The notes: a model not told the origin generated them from the letters alone. A stretch of 64,000 nt of DNA from Rutpela maculata (GCA_936432065.2 OW386287.2:94443091-94507090), one strand, 5' to 3'. Shown: positions 1 through 11,666, counted from the first letter of the stretch. Translations and numbers: made by a program.

Positions 1-335
1 TGTAAATATCGAAATGAAATTTAAATTGAGAGTAATCTTAGAAATGTTCTTTTTAATTATCTCTAAAATTATTGTTTTTTTTACATATAGTTTTTTTGCC
101 ACCTGCTGTCACAATTACTCCACCGCGTAACTGTGACACATGATGGGGGTAGTGTGATAACCATACATTTTCTGAATCAATATTCATTTGACTGCAATGA
201 GGTGACTGTAATAAAAAACAGGTTTTGTTTACTTACAATCATTTTTAAAACTTTATTTTAATATTTAACGTTACAAAAGAACAAATGAAAATAACTTTAC
301 ATATAATTTAAAGAGAATAATGCACAGAAAATAAG
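1..335. other. No gene seen, AT-rich flank
   Basis: No open frame of useful length and no recognisable element. Short phrases such as CTGTGACA and GTGTGATAAC recur here and again near 770-840 and 1150-1190, so the stretch may belong to the same repeat that carries the ORF remnant at 336-770. Confidence 0.4.
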
Positions 336-770
336 TTACAGTGGTTCAAATACGTCTAGAGGACTAGGGAAAACATATCTTATTCGTGCACCTTGGGTTA
401 AAAGTTGGGGCTCTTCTAAAATTCCAACATTTTCATTGGTAGAAATAAGAGACCTATCTTTTTCAACTATTACAAATGCAGTTTTACTGTTTTCTACATT
501 TTTTAGACCCATAACTTCTAATTCATTATTTGAAACAACTTCCGATTTAATAATACGAACATAACAAATAGTTGTTTGATTTCTTTTGCCTCCTTTAAAA
601 CTAGCTAACACAAAAGTTCCCTTCTTTAAATTCTTATTTTTAGTACACAGTACCTTTGTCGGTTCCATTCTAGTCACTATCTCCCGACGATACTGTTAAT
701 ATTTCTGTCTCGGCTGTATCACTTCTGTCAGTATTCTCAGCTTCTCTATAAACAAGTCTATTGCATCACA
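336..770 (-). pseudogene. C-terminal part of an unknown element-type protein
   Basis: A 113-residue frame ends at 336. It is rich in Lys and beta-type residues (GTFVLASFKGGKR, then CYVRIIKS, then VEKDRSLIST, then a Pro-rich end). This layout of a compact beta-rich module before the stop resembles C-terminal modules of element-encoded proteins in arthropod genomes, but I cannot name the family. Upstream of the frame, at about 680-770, another frame reads an acidic Ser/Thr/Asp-rich stretch (EAENTDRSDTAETEI) that would fit as the preceding linker. The two are separated by a frame change and a stop, so I treat the whole as a broken 3' part. It could be a short expressed ORF, but no promoter or N-terminal part was seen. 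Confidence 0.4.
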
Positions 771-1192
771 ATGCCCTCACCTGCTGATATTACTGTAACC
801 TCCTATTGTTTATTAATAAGGGGCGACTGTGATAACAAAAAAAAAATATATATATTTTTTTGCAAGCTAAAATCTGTTTATCTATTACAATTCATCTAGC
901 ATGCCTTTTAGATCAAAAGAGAATAAAGAGGCAATCCAAATAACGTTTAACAAATGAGATACTCAAATTTTGGAAAAGCGTGAATTAATTTTGAAGTCGA
1001 ATAAAAATAACACATGAAAAATATTTGACTGTAACATTTTTATTATTTTCTGTTTTTTTTTCCTTATTTTAATCCAGTATTATTAGCTAACATAGTAAGC
1101 GTTAGTGGCAAAAGATTTCTAGTTTTTCAATACGTTTTAATTTAATTTGTGGGTATCACACTCAGCCCGAAATCACAGTTACCCCATTGACG
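771..1192. other. No gene seen
   Basis: AT-rich sequence between the ORF remnant and the start of the large inverted-repeat element. No coding frame, RNA gene or clear repeat was recognised. Confidence 0.4.
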
Positions 1193-1904
1193 AAAATCAT
1201 GGGAACATGGTCAAATTGGCAGTTTTTAACTGTCAATGACTCTATCCGGTAATCGAATATTGCCTAATATTAGCACATGGTACATAATAATGTTGCTTCT
1301 TCCACTTGTGCAAGTTATTTTGTATGCTATTTGGATAACTGTCAAATGTCAATACTTATTCTTAAACCGCTCAAACGGGGCATCTGACATCTGTCAATCA
1401 ATATTACTCTGAACAATGTTGTATTGCATGGAGCTAATATGCAGTTTTATTACTTCAATAATGTTAATAAAAACCATTGAAGTATAAATGGCTGACAGAA
1501 TTTGACTGCTATCTACTTTCAAAATAATATAATTTACTCATGAAAAAATACTTCTAATACAGCAGAATTCATGGTATCAGTAAGCCCTACGCTTCGGTCA
1601 ACTGCATATACCTTTTTACGGTTTTACTCGTGGCATTGACAACGTTATGACAGCTGTCAACTACTATCGTTATAATCCTATTTGCATAAAAAAACATTAC
1701 CCAGCAGATTTAGTACCGTCTAAAATAAAGGGTAATTTTCTCCTCTATCAGTAACATCATTTTGACAGTTGACAACTGTCATAATGCTGCCAATGGCGAC
1801 TGACGACGTTAGTAGCACATGCGTAATCCTGACCGAAGCTCAGGGCAATAGAGGCTACCAATTATTATGATGTAGAGTTATATAATGTTTCATAAGTCAG
1901 TAAG

Positions 1905-2431
1905 ATTATTTTGACTATTTGACAATTGCTATATGCTGCCAATGGCCGTTTACGACGTTAATAGGCACACGACTGATCCTTTTTTTAAAGAAAAGAGTCA
2001 ATAGACGGTACTAAATCTGCTGGCAAATAGGATTATTATGACAGTTGACAGCTGTCATAACGTTGTCAATGCTACGAGTGAAACAATAAGAAGGTATATA
2101 GAGGGCCTTTAGTTGACCGAAGCATAGGGTTTACTGATACTATGAATTCTGCTGTATTATAAGTATTTTTGCATGAGTAAATTGTATTACTTTGACAACT
2201 GCTATATTCTGTCAGTCTTTAATGAATTTTATTAACATTATTGAAATAATAAAACTGCATGTTAGCAAATAATGTTATTCTTGCAATACTACATTGTCCA
2301 GCGTCAAAAGTAACTATTGATTGACACGATTGAGCTGTTTAAAAATCAGTATTGGCACTTGACAGTTATCAAAGTGGCATATAAACTAACTTGCATACGC
2401 GGAAGAAACAATGTTATTATTATGTAACCAT
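1905..2431. repeat. 527-bp tandem unit, copy 1
   Basis: The phrase TTTTGACTATTTGACAATTG near 1909 recurs 527 bases later near 2436. Everything downstream is repeated in order with a few substitutions, so the right arm of the foldback element has been duplicated head to tail. Confidence 0.8.
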
Positions 2432-2910
2432 ATTATTTTGACTATTTGACAATTGCTATACGCTGCCAATGGCCGTTTACGACTTTAATAGGCACACGAC
2501 TGATCCTTTTTTTAAAGAAAAGAGTCAATAGACGGTACTAAATCTGCTGGCAAATAGGATTATTATGACAGTTGACAGCCGTCATAACGTTGTCAATGCT
2601 ACGAGTGAAACAATAAGAAGGTATATAGAGGGCCTCTAGTTGACCGAAGCATAGGGTTTACTGATACTATGAATTCTGCTGTATTATAAGTATTTTTGCA
2701 TGAGTAAATTATATTACTTTGACAGCTGCTATATTCTGTCAGTCTTTAATGAATTTTATTAACATTATTGAAATAATAAAACTGCACGTTAGCAAATAAT
2801 GTTATTTTTGCAAGACTACATTGCCCAGTGTCAAAAGTAACTATTGATTGACACGATTGAGCTGTTTAAAAATCAGTATTGGCACTTGACAGTTATCAAA
2901 GTAGCATATA
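2432..2910. repeat. 527-bp tandem unit, copy 2 (interrupted)
   Basis: Direct repeat of 1905-2383. The unit stops at 2910 where another element is inserted and resumes near 6200 with ACTAACTTGCATACGCGG, as in copy 1 at about 2386. Copy 1 therefore shows the uninterrupted sequence. Confidence 0.8.
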
Positions 2911-3282
2911 GGCCGGGAGCCCGCGTATAAAATGACTGACTATCCGGCGAACTTTGAAAATATGAAAAATGGATTGTTCTCATATAAGTTAGCAATGAAT
3001 GGACCGTCAGCTGGTTGGGTAGCGGTGGGGGTGGCTGTCAAAGGGTTGAAAACGCGTAAAAAAAATTGAGAAAAAAAACTATCCGGCGAACGCTGAAACT
3101 TATATGAGGGGAAGATTATGTTGTATAATGAAAGTAGAATATAGTCAGCTGGACGGGGGGCGGTGGATTTACCGTCAGCTGATCGATCAAACAAGTCCAA
3201 AAACACAAAAAATTTAAATTATTCGGCGAACTTTAAAATTTGGGTATAAGATAATATTTACACTGAGATTCACGAAAAACAT

Positions 3283-3420
3283 AGTCAGCTGCAAGTATGT
3301 GGGTGGAAAAGTCGTCAGCTGGTACATAACAGTGCTGAGTGTTGATCAACTGCGAGGCAGCGCCCATCACCTTTCTTGCATCAGCTGACGACTTTTCCAC
3401 CCACATACTTGCAGCTGACT
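3283..3420. repeat. 39-bp perfect hairpin inside the palindrome arm
   Basis: Positions 3283-3321 and 3382-3420 are exact reverse complements, both bounded by CAGCTG. The homology continues outward with lower identity to about 3220 and 3490. The mirrored arm has the same hairpin at about 5698-5836, so the motif occurs four times in one element. Confidence 0.85.
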
Positions 3421-3697
3421 GTGTTTATCGTTAATCTTACTATGAATATTATCATATACCCGAATTTCAAAGTTCGCCATAAAGATTTTATTAGTAATAT
3501 CAATGTTGATAACTTAATGTTAGAAAACGTCCGTGCGGCACTCTTGAGTTTCTTTTTTAAATTTGAATAAATATTCACTTTATTATTAATATACATTATT
3601 TTATGAGAATACAAATTAATACATTCGTACATTTCAAAATTATACAGGATGATCTGCTCAGAAAATTTATTTAGTTTAGTGAAAATAAAAATAAATT

Positions 3698-4663
3698 TAT
3701 TCGACTTCCGATAACAGATCTTCCTCATTCTCATTTTCATCCAACTCATCACTCTCTTGGTGCTCAGTGGGTGAAAGATCATTTTTGTCTTTGTCATTCG
3801 CATCTAAAAAAAATAATTATTTATAAAAAATTCATTAAGATTATAATAGGATGAAAAGTGAAAAGCACAAAAAATGATATAATACCTTCAGTATTTTCGG
3901 CATCTCGGATAATCATTTCCACTTATGGGGGTAATTGATCTCCATCAAACCACTTGCAATTTAAATTTGTTTTCCTCAAGCTGTCACCCATAACCAAGAG
4001 ATCTAATGTAGATGGCACTTGTTTGTGTGCGTTGTTCCAAATCGTATACATACACAGTTCTTAAAACGTGCTGTACAAGTTCCGATCTCGACGAAGGCGA
4101 GAGAGATGCATCAAAATTTTTGTGTGGTAACCGAAATTCGTTATCATTTTCGCTAAATTTATACACCTTAGTGAAGATAGCTACACGAGCATCATTGACG
4201 TTTTTTATAGCTTTAAACCCATACATCGTGCAAATAAACTTCTCTATTATGTTAACGACATTATTTAGGTTCTCCTCTGGTAAATTATTCAAACTTTTAA
4301 ATGCTTCAATAACCCCTTGATCTCTTCTTAATATAGTAAAAGGCTTCTTTTTCCTTTCTTGGAAAATACGGGATTATAACTACATCTCGCGAAACCGTGG
4401 AAAGCGGGCAATGCGTTACACAAGTCGTTGCCAAGTGCTGAATACAAATCGTTTAGATATAAAAATCGTTCTTTATTTCCTACGTTTCTTTATTTCCATT
4501 TTTATCCAAATTTTCACATTATTATGTACATTTTTCATGTTTCCCAGCATGATGATAGGAATGTCAGTATCTGAACTTATGACCACACTGGTGTTCCCAT
4601 TTATACGTGAAAAATCATTTCAGTGTCCGCCTCCTCATGACTAGAACACGATAGGGCTTCTTA
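3698..4663 (-). pseudogene. FEN1/XPG-like nuclease-type element protein, C-terminal half
   Basis: Read on the minus strand from the loop into the left arm, in several frames. In order I see SSHEEADTEMIFHV (4640-4600), SSDTDIPIIMLGNM (about 4570-4530), LPAFHGFARCSYNPVFSKKG (about 4410-4360), then a helical region (EAFKSLNNLPEENLNNVVNI) and KNFDASLSPSSRSELVQHVL. A KWFDGDQLP motif follows, then a GT-AG intron-like gap (3804-3885) and an acidic tail ending EEDLLSEVE. Such proteins are common, unnamed, element-borne ORFs in invertebrates. The EEAD, SDTD and GCD motifs resemble acidic motifs of FEN1/XPG PIN-fold nucleases, which is my inference. Here GCD has become RCS. Frame changes and stops, including one after DQLPP, show it is dead. 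Confidence 0.6.
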
Positions 4664-4810
4664 GGTGATACTAGATTGAATATAGTCGTTTCGAACTCAA
4701 TAACTACAGCAGTTTTTACTATTTAGGTATAGGGTTTTATTACCTACGAACGGAGCCATTTCATCACTTGCCCAATACATTGAAAGAAACTTGATTAGAG
4801 CTTCTAAAAG

Positions 4811-5448
4811 AAGTTATTGAAGCATTTAAAAGTTTGAATAATTTACCAGAGGAGAACCTAAATAATGTCGTTAATATAACAGAGAAGTTTGTTTGCACGA
4901 TGTGTGAGTTTAAAGCTATAAAAAAACGTCAATGATGCTCGTGTAGCTACTTTCACTAAGGTGTATAAATTTAGCGAAAATGATAACGAATTTCGGTTAC
5001 CAGACAAAAATTTTGATGCATCTCTGTCGCCTCCGTCGAAATCGGAATTTGTACAGCACGCTTTAAGAACTGTTGTATGTATGTATACAATTTGGAACAA
5101 CGCACACAAACAAGTGCCATCTACATTAGATCCCTTGGTTATGGGTGACAGCTTGAGGAAAACAAATTTAACTTGCAAGTGGTTTGATGGAGATCAATTA
5201 CCTTCATAAGTGGAAATGATTATCCGAGATGTCGAAAATACTGAAGGTATTATATCATTTGTGCTTTTCACTTTTCATCCTATTATAAACTTAATCAATT
5301 TTTTATAAATAATTATTTTTTTTTAGATGCGAGTGACAAAGAGAAAAATGATCTTTCACCCACTGAGCATCAAGAGAGTGATGAGTTGGATGAAAATGAG
5401 AATGTTATCGGAAGCCGAATAAATTTATTTTTATTTTCACTAAACTAA
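4811..5448 (+). pseudogene. Inverted second copy of the nuclease-type protein 3' part
   Basis: Mirror image of the left-arm copy. It reads EVIEAFKSLNNLPEENLNN, then after a one-base shift NDARVATFTKVYKFSENDNE, KNFDASLSPPSKSEFVQHAL and CKWFDGDQLPS followed by TAA. The stop after DQLP is shared with the left-arm copy, so it predates the inverted duplication. An 80-nt gap with GTATTA at its start and a T-rich AG end (5247-5326) precedes the acidic exon (DASDKEKNDLSPTEHQESDE). The upstream nuclease motifs are absent because the palindrome centre cuts the gene. Confidence 0.6.
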
Positions 5449-6345
5449 ATAAATTTTCTGAGCAGATCATCCTGTACAATTTTGAAATGTACGAATGCAT
5501 TAATTTGTATTCTCATAAAATAATGTATATTAATAATAAATTGAATATTTAATCAAATTAAAAAAAGAAACTCGGGAATGCCGCACGCACGCTTTCTAAC
5601 ATTAAGTTATCGATATCGATATTACTAATTAAATCTTTATGGCGAACTTTGAAATTCGGGTATATGATAATATTCATACTAAGATTAACGATAAACACTG
5701 TCAGCTGCAAGTATGTGGGTGGAAAAGTCGTCAGCTGATGCAAGAAAGGTGATGGGTGCTGCCTCGCAGGTGATCAACACTCAGCACTGTTCTGTACCAG
5801 CTGACGACTTTTCCACCCACATACTTGCAGCTGACTATGTTTTTCGTGAATCTCAGTGTAAATATTATCTTATACCCAAATTTTAAAGTTCGCTGAATAA
5901 TTTAAATTTTTCGTATTTTTGTTTGATCGATCAGCTGACGGTGAATCCACCGCCCCCCGTCCAGCTGACTATATTCTACTTTCATTATACAACATAATCT
6001 TCCCCTCATATAAGTTTCAGCGTTCGCCGGATTTTTTCTCAATTTTTTTTACGTCTTTTCAACCCTTTGACAGCCACCCCCACCGCTACCCAACCAGCTG
6101 ACGGTCCATTCATTGCTGACTTATATAAGAACAATCCATTTTTCATATTTTCTAAGTTCGCCGGATAGTCAGCCATTTTATACGCGGGCTCCCGGCCTAA
6201 TATAAACTAACTTGCATACGCGGAAGAAACAATGTTATTATTATGTACCATATGCTAATATTAGGCAACATCCGATTACCGGATATAGCCAAAAACTGCG
6301 AATTTGACCATGTTCCCATCATTTTCGATAAACTGTAATGCCAGA

Positions 6346-7251
6346 ATCGTATTCAGCGACTAAAAATTGGTCGATAAAACACTGTTTCTGCTCTTTTGTC
6401 AGGATGGGCAAAAAAATACCTATTTTTTAACACTGTCCTTTGGTAGAATATTTGCTATTAAAACTGGGCCATATTCATCATACAAGGTGATAGCATGAAA
6501 CGTTGCATATATAAATGGTTTTATTATAATTTTGGAGCAAAATGTTAAGATTTTTGATTCAGCACACAAGAATACTAAGATGTACAAGATGTTGAGACTG
6601 CAGTATAAAGTGTGTCTCTCAGCTTCGAAAGAATTTTAGTAGATTAAGCGATATTTGAATTTTGCTTTGTAAATTTATTAATTTATTTTTAATACGACAA
6701 TTGCAATAGCACCACGTAAAAGTGAATTATGCCATATTCGAGCAAAACGTTAATCAAAGACATATCGCAGTCGGCCACACCCAACTGCAACTTCTACTCG
6801 GTTTATGTATATTCCACTGTATTTTATTTTCTTCATTATTATATTTATTAATATTTTTGCAATATTAAAATAAAAAAATTGTTTCTGCATTTTGTCAATA
6901 AATCCATTTATTACTTGTTTACTAATAAAAAAAAAACTAAAAATAGTCGTAAAATAATTTTTACACTATGAACACTTTTTACTAAACATAATTACATGCT
7001 GTACATGAGAGGAGTGAAGTATAGGATAAAAGAGAATGTTTGCCTCATTTATACGACTTCAATATTTTTTTATAATCTTTTGTAAGTATTACTTTTTATT
7101 ATCTATGAACGTATAGTCCAAGCTGTCGGCGTCTCTTAAGCCATTGAAAATATATAAAGTTATTACTTTTACTACCTTGGTCTTGCGAGAGGTGCATCTT
7201 TACACTATATCGGTATCGGCATTATTTGAACGGCAGAGGACGTTGTTAACG
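6346..7251. other. No gene; part is a dispersed repeat (family Z)
   Basis: No coding frame. About 6460-6830 is similar in inverted orientation to about 19380-19810: the phrases TATTCATCATACA, GAGCAAAATGTTA, CGTAAAAGTGAA and GTCGGCCACA each have near-matches in the same reversed order. Confidence 0.45.
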
Positions 7252-9296
7252 TTTTTTTTTTCCCGGGAGCCGTCTAACTTACGTTTCCGGAGTCACTGCA
7301 GCCTCTTGGGCTTATTGTGATATTCTCCCATTAGTATTATGATAACCAATCCAGCACTCTGGTCCCTTGCACTAGTTTGTACAACCCCATCGCAGGTTTG
7401 GTTTCATATTCTTCTGGACTCAGTCTTGGTTGTCCATATATTGCCTGTCTTCTGTGATCCAGAGCCTCACAGTCGCACGGGATGTGGTGGGATGTCTCCG
7501 TTGCCCTATTGCATTGTCTGCATTTTAGGTCCCCGTTGAATAATCCCATTTTGTGAAGGTGTCCTTTCAGGGCGCAGTGCCCTGTTAGGAAGCCAGTGAT
7601 TATGCGGAGCTGATTCCTGCTTAGTAACAGCAGTTCTTCAGTCTTCTTTCTGGATGGTTCCTTAATAAAGGTTTTACCATGTTGTTGTCAGGTTATTTTG
7701 TCCCAGTATTCTTTGTGTTGATTCTTGATCCAGTCCCTCATTTGGCCCCGTACTGTGGTTTTAGGCACTCCCAGGGCCGGTTCTGGGCCAATATATGGAG
7801 CTGACGATCCCTTTCTCGCTAGCTCGTCAGCTTTTTCGTTGCCATCGATTCCTACGTGTCCCGGCACCCACTGAAGGGTTACCTTGTTGTGGTCCGCTAG
7901 GGCTCTTAGTTCTTCTTGGCATTCCCATACCAGCTTGGACGTCACTTTGGGGTTTGACAGTGCCCCTAAAGCTGCCTGGCTGTCTGTTAGAATACTGATC
8001 TGCCTGTTTTTATAGGCTCTCCTGTTGTTTTCTTTTGCGCAATCTAGTATTGCGTATACTTCTGCCTGAAAGACAGAAGTGTATTTTCCTAGCGATGTGC
8101 TGAACTGAGAGTTCCTCATATCGCTATATATGCCGACACCAGTACCTTCCGCGGTCCTTGATCCGTCTGTATACCAGACCAAGTCCCGCGGTCTGATGTT
8201 GTTACCGGTTAATGACCATTCACTTCGATTTTCTATTTTTATTTCGAAGTTTCTGTCGAAGGTATATTTAGGGATCATGTGGTCTGTCCTCATCAAAGAT
8301 GTTGTCACTCCCACAAGGTTCCTAATTCGATTGTGCCCCAGCGCGGCGTATTTATCGCTGGGTTTGCATTGCAGCCTGAAGTGTCCCATCGCCCCCTCCC
8401 CCATTACCATCAGGTGGAGGGGGGGAGGTCCAGAAGGACCTCCATGGCTGCTGTTGGTGTGGTTTTCATCGCTCCTGTTACCGCCAGACAGGCAAGTCTT
8501 TGTATCTTGCTTAGTTCAGCGGCAGCAGTGCGCTGCAACATTTTTGGCCACCATACCAAAGATGCGTATGTCATCATGGGTCTAACCACCATGATATATG
8601 TCCAGTACATCATGCTTGGCCTTAGTCCCCATGTTTTCCCATGGGTGCGCCTGGCCAGCATGAGTGTGGTTTCTGCCCTTTTTTTGGTTCTGTTTAACTG
8701 TTGGTTCCAGGTAAGTTTGGGATCTAGAATTACTCCCAGGTATTTTACCTCGCCCGATAGTTGTATTAGATCACCTCGATGTTTTAGTGGTCCCAGCCCC
8801 TCTAATTTTCTTCTTCTGGTGAATGCCATTATGGTTGACTTTGAGGGACTAATATTTAGTCCCTCCTCATCTGTCCATTTCGTTACAACATTTAGGGCCT
8901 GTTGCATACGTTCCCTTATCGTGTTGTTAAATTTGCCTTGTGCTAGAATGACTAACTCATCTGCATAGCCTAGTGTTTTATGTCCATCTCTGTCCAGTAG
9001 CTTAGCAGCTGGTCCATGATCAGGTTCCACAGAAGAGGCGATAGAACACCTCCCTGCGGACACCCCCTGCCAACCCGAGCTACCAGCGTTTCCCCCATTA
9101 TGGATGTGTATATCAGTCTTCCTCTAAGCATGCAGTCTATCCACCTGCAGCTGGTCGCATCGATCCCTTTTCTCCTCGTTGCTTTCCTGATAGATTGTAG
9201 GGATGTGTTGTCAAACGCTCCCTCAATGTCCAAGAAGGCACATAATAGTACCTCTTTGTTTTCGAGAGCATATAAGCTCTCATCAGCTTTATATAT
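7252..9296 (-). mobile_element. 5'-truncated RT/RNase H non-LTR retrotransposon
   Basis: A minus-strand element ending in a run of A (T run at 7252-7261 on the plus strand) just after CGGCTCCCGGG. It contains the reverse transcriptase palm onward, an RNase H domain and a Cys/His C-terminal motif, and it breaks off upstream at about 9296. 5' truncation and a poly-A tail are the usual result of target-primed reverse transcription. The QGGVLSPLLW form with RNase H fits the R1/I/LOA-type assemblage rather than jockey or CR1. A target-site duplication was not identified. Confidence 0.85.
7337..9296 (-). pseudogene. Reverse transcriptase-RNase H polyprotein, 3' part
   Basis: Order on the minus strand: LCAFLDIEGAFDN (RT motif with first Asp, about 9240), GCPQGGVLSPLLWNLIMDQL, GYADELVIL (about 8970-8945), KYLGVILDPKLTW and RPMMTYASLVWW, then RNase H motifs. 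These are VWYTDGSRT, QAEVYAI, ILTDSQAAL, and WVPGHVGIDGNEKADELARK with the expected acidic residues. Last comes a Cys/His motif (CRQCNRATETSHHIPCDCEA) ending at 7337. The RT active site reads YADE instead of YADD, removing a catalytic aspartate. Frameshifts lie near 9003 and in the C run at about 8416, and an in-frame TGA lies at 7688-7690. It cannot make a working enzyme. Confidence 0.88.
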
Positions 9297-10994
9297 CCAA
9301 ATATCAAATTTGGGTGTTATATTTTAAAAATAAAAATTATTCACTTTTTTACGCACAATTCCAGAACTATATTTTTAATATTTTTCTGTTATTAATTATT
9401 CTCTCTGTTTAATAGTTTCAGACTAAGCAATGGATTAAAATCCACTTTGAAGAAATTTTAGCTGTACTTTTTTGACCAAATAAATATTTTGGTAAAAAAT
9501 GCTGTATTTCTTGGCGCATAGTTGTTATCTTTTTTCCAATTGTAACTTTTTCAGGAATTAATAGTAATTTTTTTGTTTTTAAAATAGAACAACCCAATTT
9601 ACGTTATAAGCAACTTCTTAAAATAACATGTTTCGATATCTTTAAAAATAAAGGTAGCGTGTATTCTTAAGTCAATTTCAAAAAATTGAATTTTCCGACC
9701 TAATCACCAGGACTAACACAAATGTTTGCAGCCACTTTCTCGTTTGAGAACATGCACTAACTTTTATCAAAAATAAAAATTTTCAAAAAGTCGATAACAA
9801 CAGAGTTTCCCATATAGTGCAGACTTTTTGACGGACACTGTGTGGAAACGACTTCGCCGTCATTGTCTCACCAAACGTTATCCCTTCCAGGATCAATTAC
9901 TTAAATTGATTCTATTTTTATATCCCTGTCCTGGTAAACGGTGAAAACTCGTATGTGTTACCACTGTTCCTATTTAAATAACATAAAATATCATTAGAGG
10001 TAAAGTACAAACGGCATTAAAAACTCGTAAAGATCTTGTAACGTTTTTAGTAATAAATTCTCAACGAACTTTTGAACTAGTCGGTGGACAATAAGTTAAA
10101 ATTTATACCGTATATTGTTGCAATCCTTTCTGTTTAATTGTGTACCTGGGTGTTGTCCTGCACTTAAAACTCAATCGGAAATGTCCACTTCTTGATTTAG
10201 GTCATATTAACGTTTGAAAAAGATTACATTTCTATTCCTTAGGCCTAAGAGGGGACACTCGTTACATTTGAATTTGTAATTCTGATACAATTTTATTTAA
10301 AGCTGACTGGTTTTGTTCATGAGGATGGACCTAATTTACTTTAAGCGTGGTCATGGACTGGTTGCGTTGCGCGCCAAAATTAAGCAGTCTAGGTTTCAGC
10401 ACTTTTTCGCGCCAATATAACGCAAGTATAAAAACACAAAATTAACATATAGGTCAGTGGAGTTACCTTGTCTGCTGCATTCAAATCTATTCCAACGAGT
10501 AAAAATTAGTTTTGTTATAGCCTTGCTAAATGTTTTCCCATTAAAGAAATTGCAAAATTTCTTTAATTTAATTAATAACTGTGCTCGTTGCCGCTAAGCT
10601 ATACGATGCAGGCCTCTGTTCCGTTAACTTATAGTTAACGACCCACATCGTGGCGGTACACGGTTAATTATTTTTTAACGGACAATTAACGGAAAAACGA
10701 GAAGTGTGCTATATCGTTGAAATTAGAATAATATCTAGTTTCTAATGGTACAACAGAAAATGAATATTATGTTGAAAATAAAAAGGTCTGTACGTCAAAG
10801 GGGTACTAAACATCATCCAATCTGCACCAAAACTTTTCTGTCTCATTGTCTCATATACGGATACCCTTGCCAAATTTCATAAAAATTAGTTTGCTCGTTT
10901 CGGCGCTACCGTATCCACATACATACACATGTCGTACCTACATTTTTTACAAATTGCTTTTTTCTGTTTTCTGGGACCAATGATATGTAGGCCA
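9297..10994. other. No gene seen, 1.7 kb
   Basis: AT-rich sequence without a convincing frame, RNA gene or match to the other repeats in the window. Short phrases such as TTAACGGACAATTAACGG near 10675 suggest decayed repeats. Confidence 0.4.
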
Positions 10995-11666
10995 ATCGGA
11001 ATAGTTTGAAAAAGGACCATTTTTCGAAATGTCGTTTACCCGTAATTTTCTTTTTTAAAGTATAGTTTGGGATTTAGAGAAACATAATGCCAACTATCCG
11101 CACGCGTGAGGTGGGGCAACACACTTTAAAATTCAAAAATCGTCCATTTTTTGCCGTTTCTCGCTTTATTTGCAATATACCTCGTATATGAAGCATTTTT
11201 TGAAAATATATCAAGAGATAGAAAAGTTGAGAAAATCGATTTTGAACATTTTATTATTCTTGATATTTTCCCAGAAAATGCTTAGTTTAAGAGCTACAGA
11301 CGAAAGAAAAATGCTACTTTTCTGTTTTTTTTAATTTTTTTTTAAGTGATTATAATAAATATTAATACGAAATATCATCGGTATAATGTGAATTATGTTT
11401 AAATGTCCAATTTACAGTTTAAATAAAATATATTTACAGAATTATTTATAATTTACATGTTAAACAGAAAAAGAAACAAGCTAAAAACGTACTCTTCGCC
11501 TGTTCACTGAACTTTTTATATAATTGTTACACATTCTATAGGATACTCTTCGCAGTTTTTTGTAAATAATGTTAGTTTTGGACATTTTTAATTTTATAGT
11601 ACGAACTTATTTGGTAAAAGAGTCAGTGTAAAATAAAGTAAAAATAAAAAAACATACCAAACCCCA

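Larger units (their letters stand above)
2911..6197. mobile_element. 3.3-kb near-palindromic element with GGCCGGGAGCC ends
   Basis: Begins GGCCGGGAGCCCGCGTATAA and ends with its reverse complement. The arms (2911 to about 4313, and about 4811 to 6197) remain recognisable as inverted copies across their whole length around a loop of about 500 bp. Each arm contains a smaller hairpin and inverted copies of the 3' part of one protein gene. The insertion splits copy 2 of the 527-bp tandem unit. ATATA lies at 2906-2910 and again at 6200-6204, a candidate 5-bp target duplication if the element includes the following TA. The coding loop suggests an autonomous ancestor converted into a foldback by inverted duplication. 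Confidence 0.8.
1193..6340. mobile_element. Large inverted-repeat (foldback) element, interrupted
   Basis: The left end (from about 1193, with ATGGGAACATGGTCAAATT) reappears inverted near 6295-6330. The left arm runs to about 1740 and contains landmarks such as GCAGAATTCATGGTATCAG that are found inverted at about 2000-2431. The right arm is present twice as a 527-bp tandem duplication (1905-2431 and from 2432), and the second copy is split by the palindrome at 2911-6197. Perfect or near-perfect TGACAGCTGTCA-type palindromes recur through the arms. No coding capacity was found in the arms, so this looks like a non-autonomous foldback DNA element. Exact ends and any target duplication were not resolved. 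Confidence 0.7.

Noticed and set aside
2911..6197. Rolling-circle (Helitron) element
   Set aside because: Ends are inverted repeats, and no CTAG end, hairpin terminus or Rep/helicase coding was seen.
8130..8968. Long plus-strand frames opposite the RT/RNase H gene
   Set aside because: Antisense shadows of the minus-strand coding sequence.
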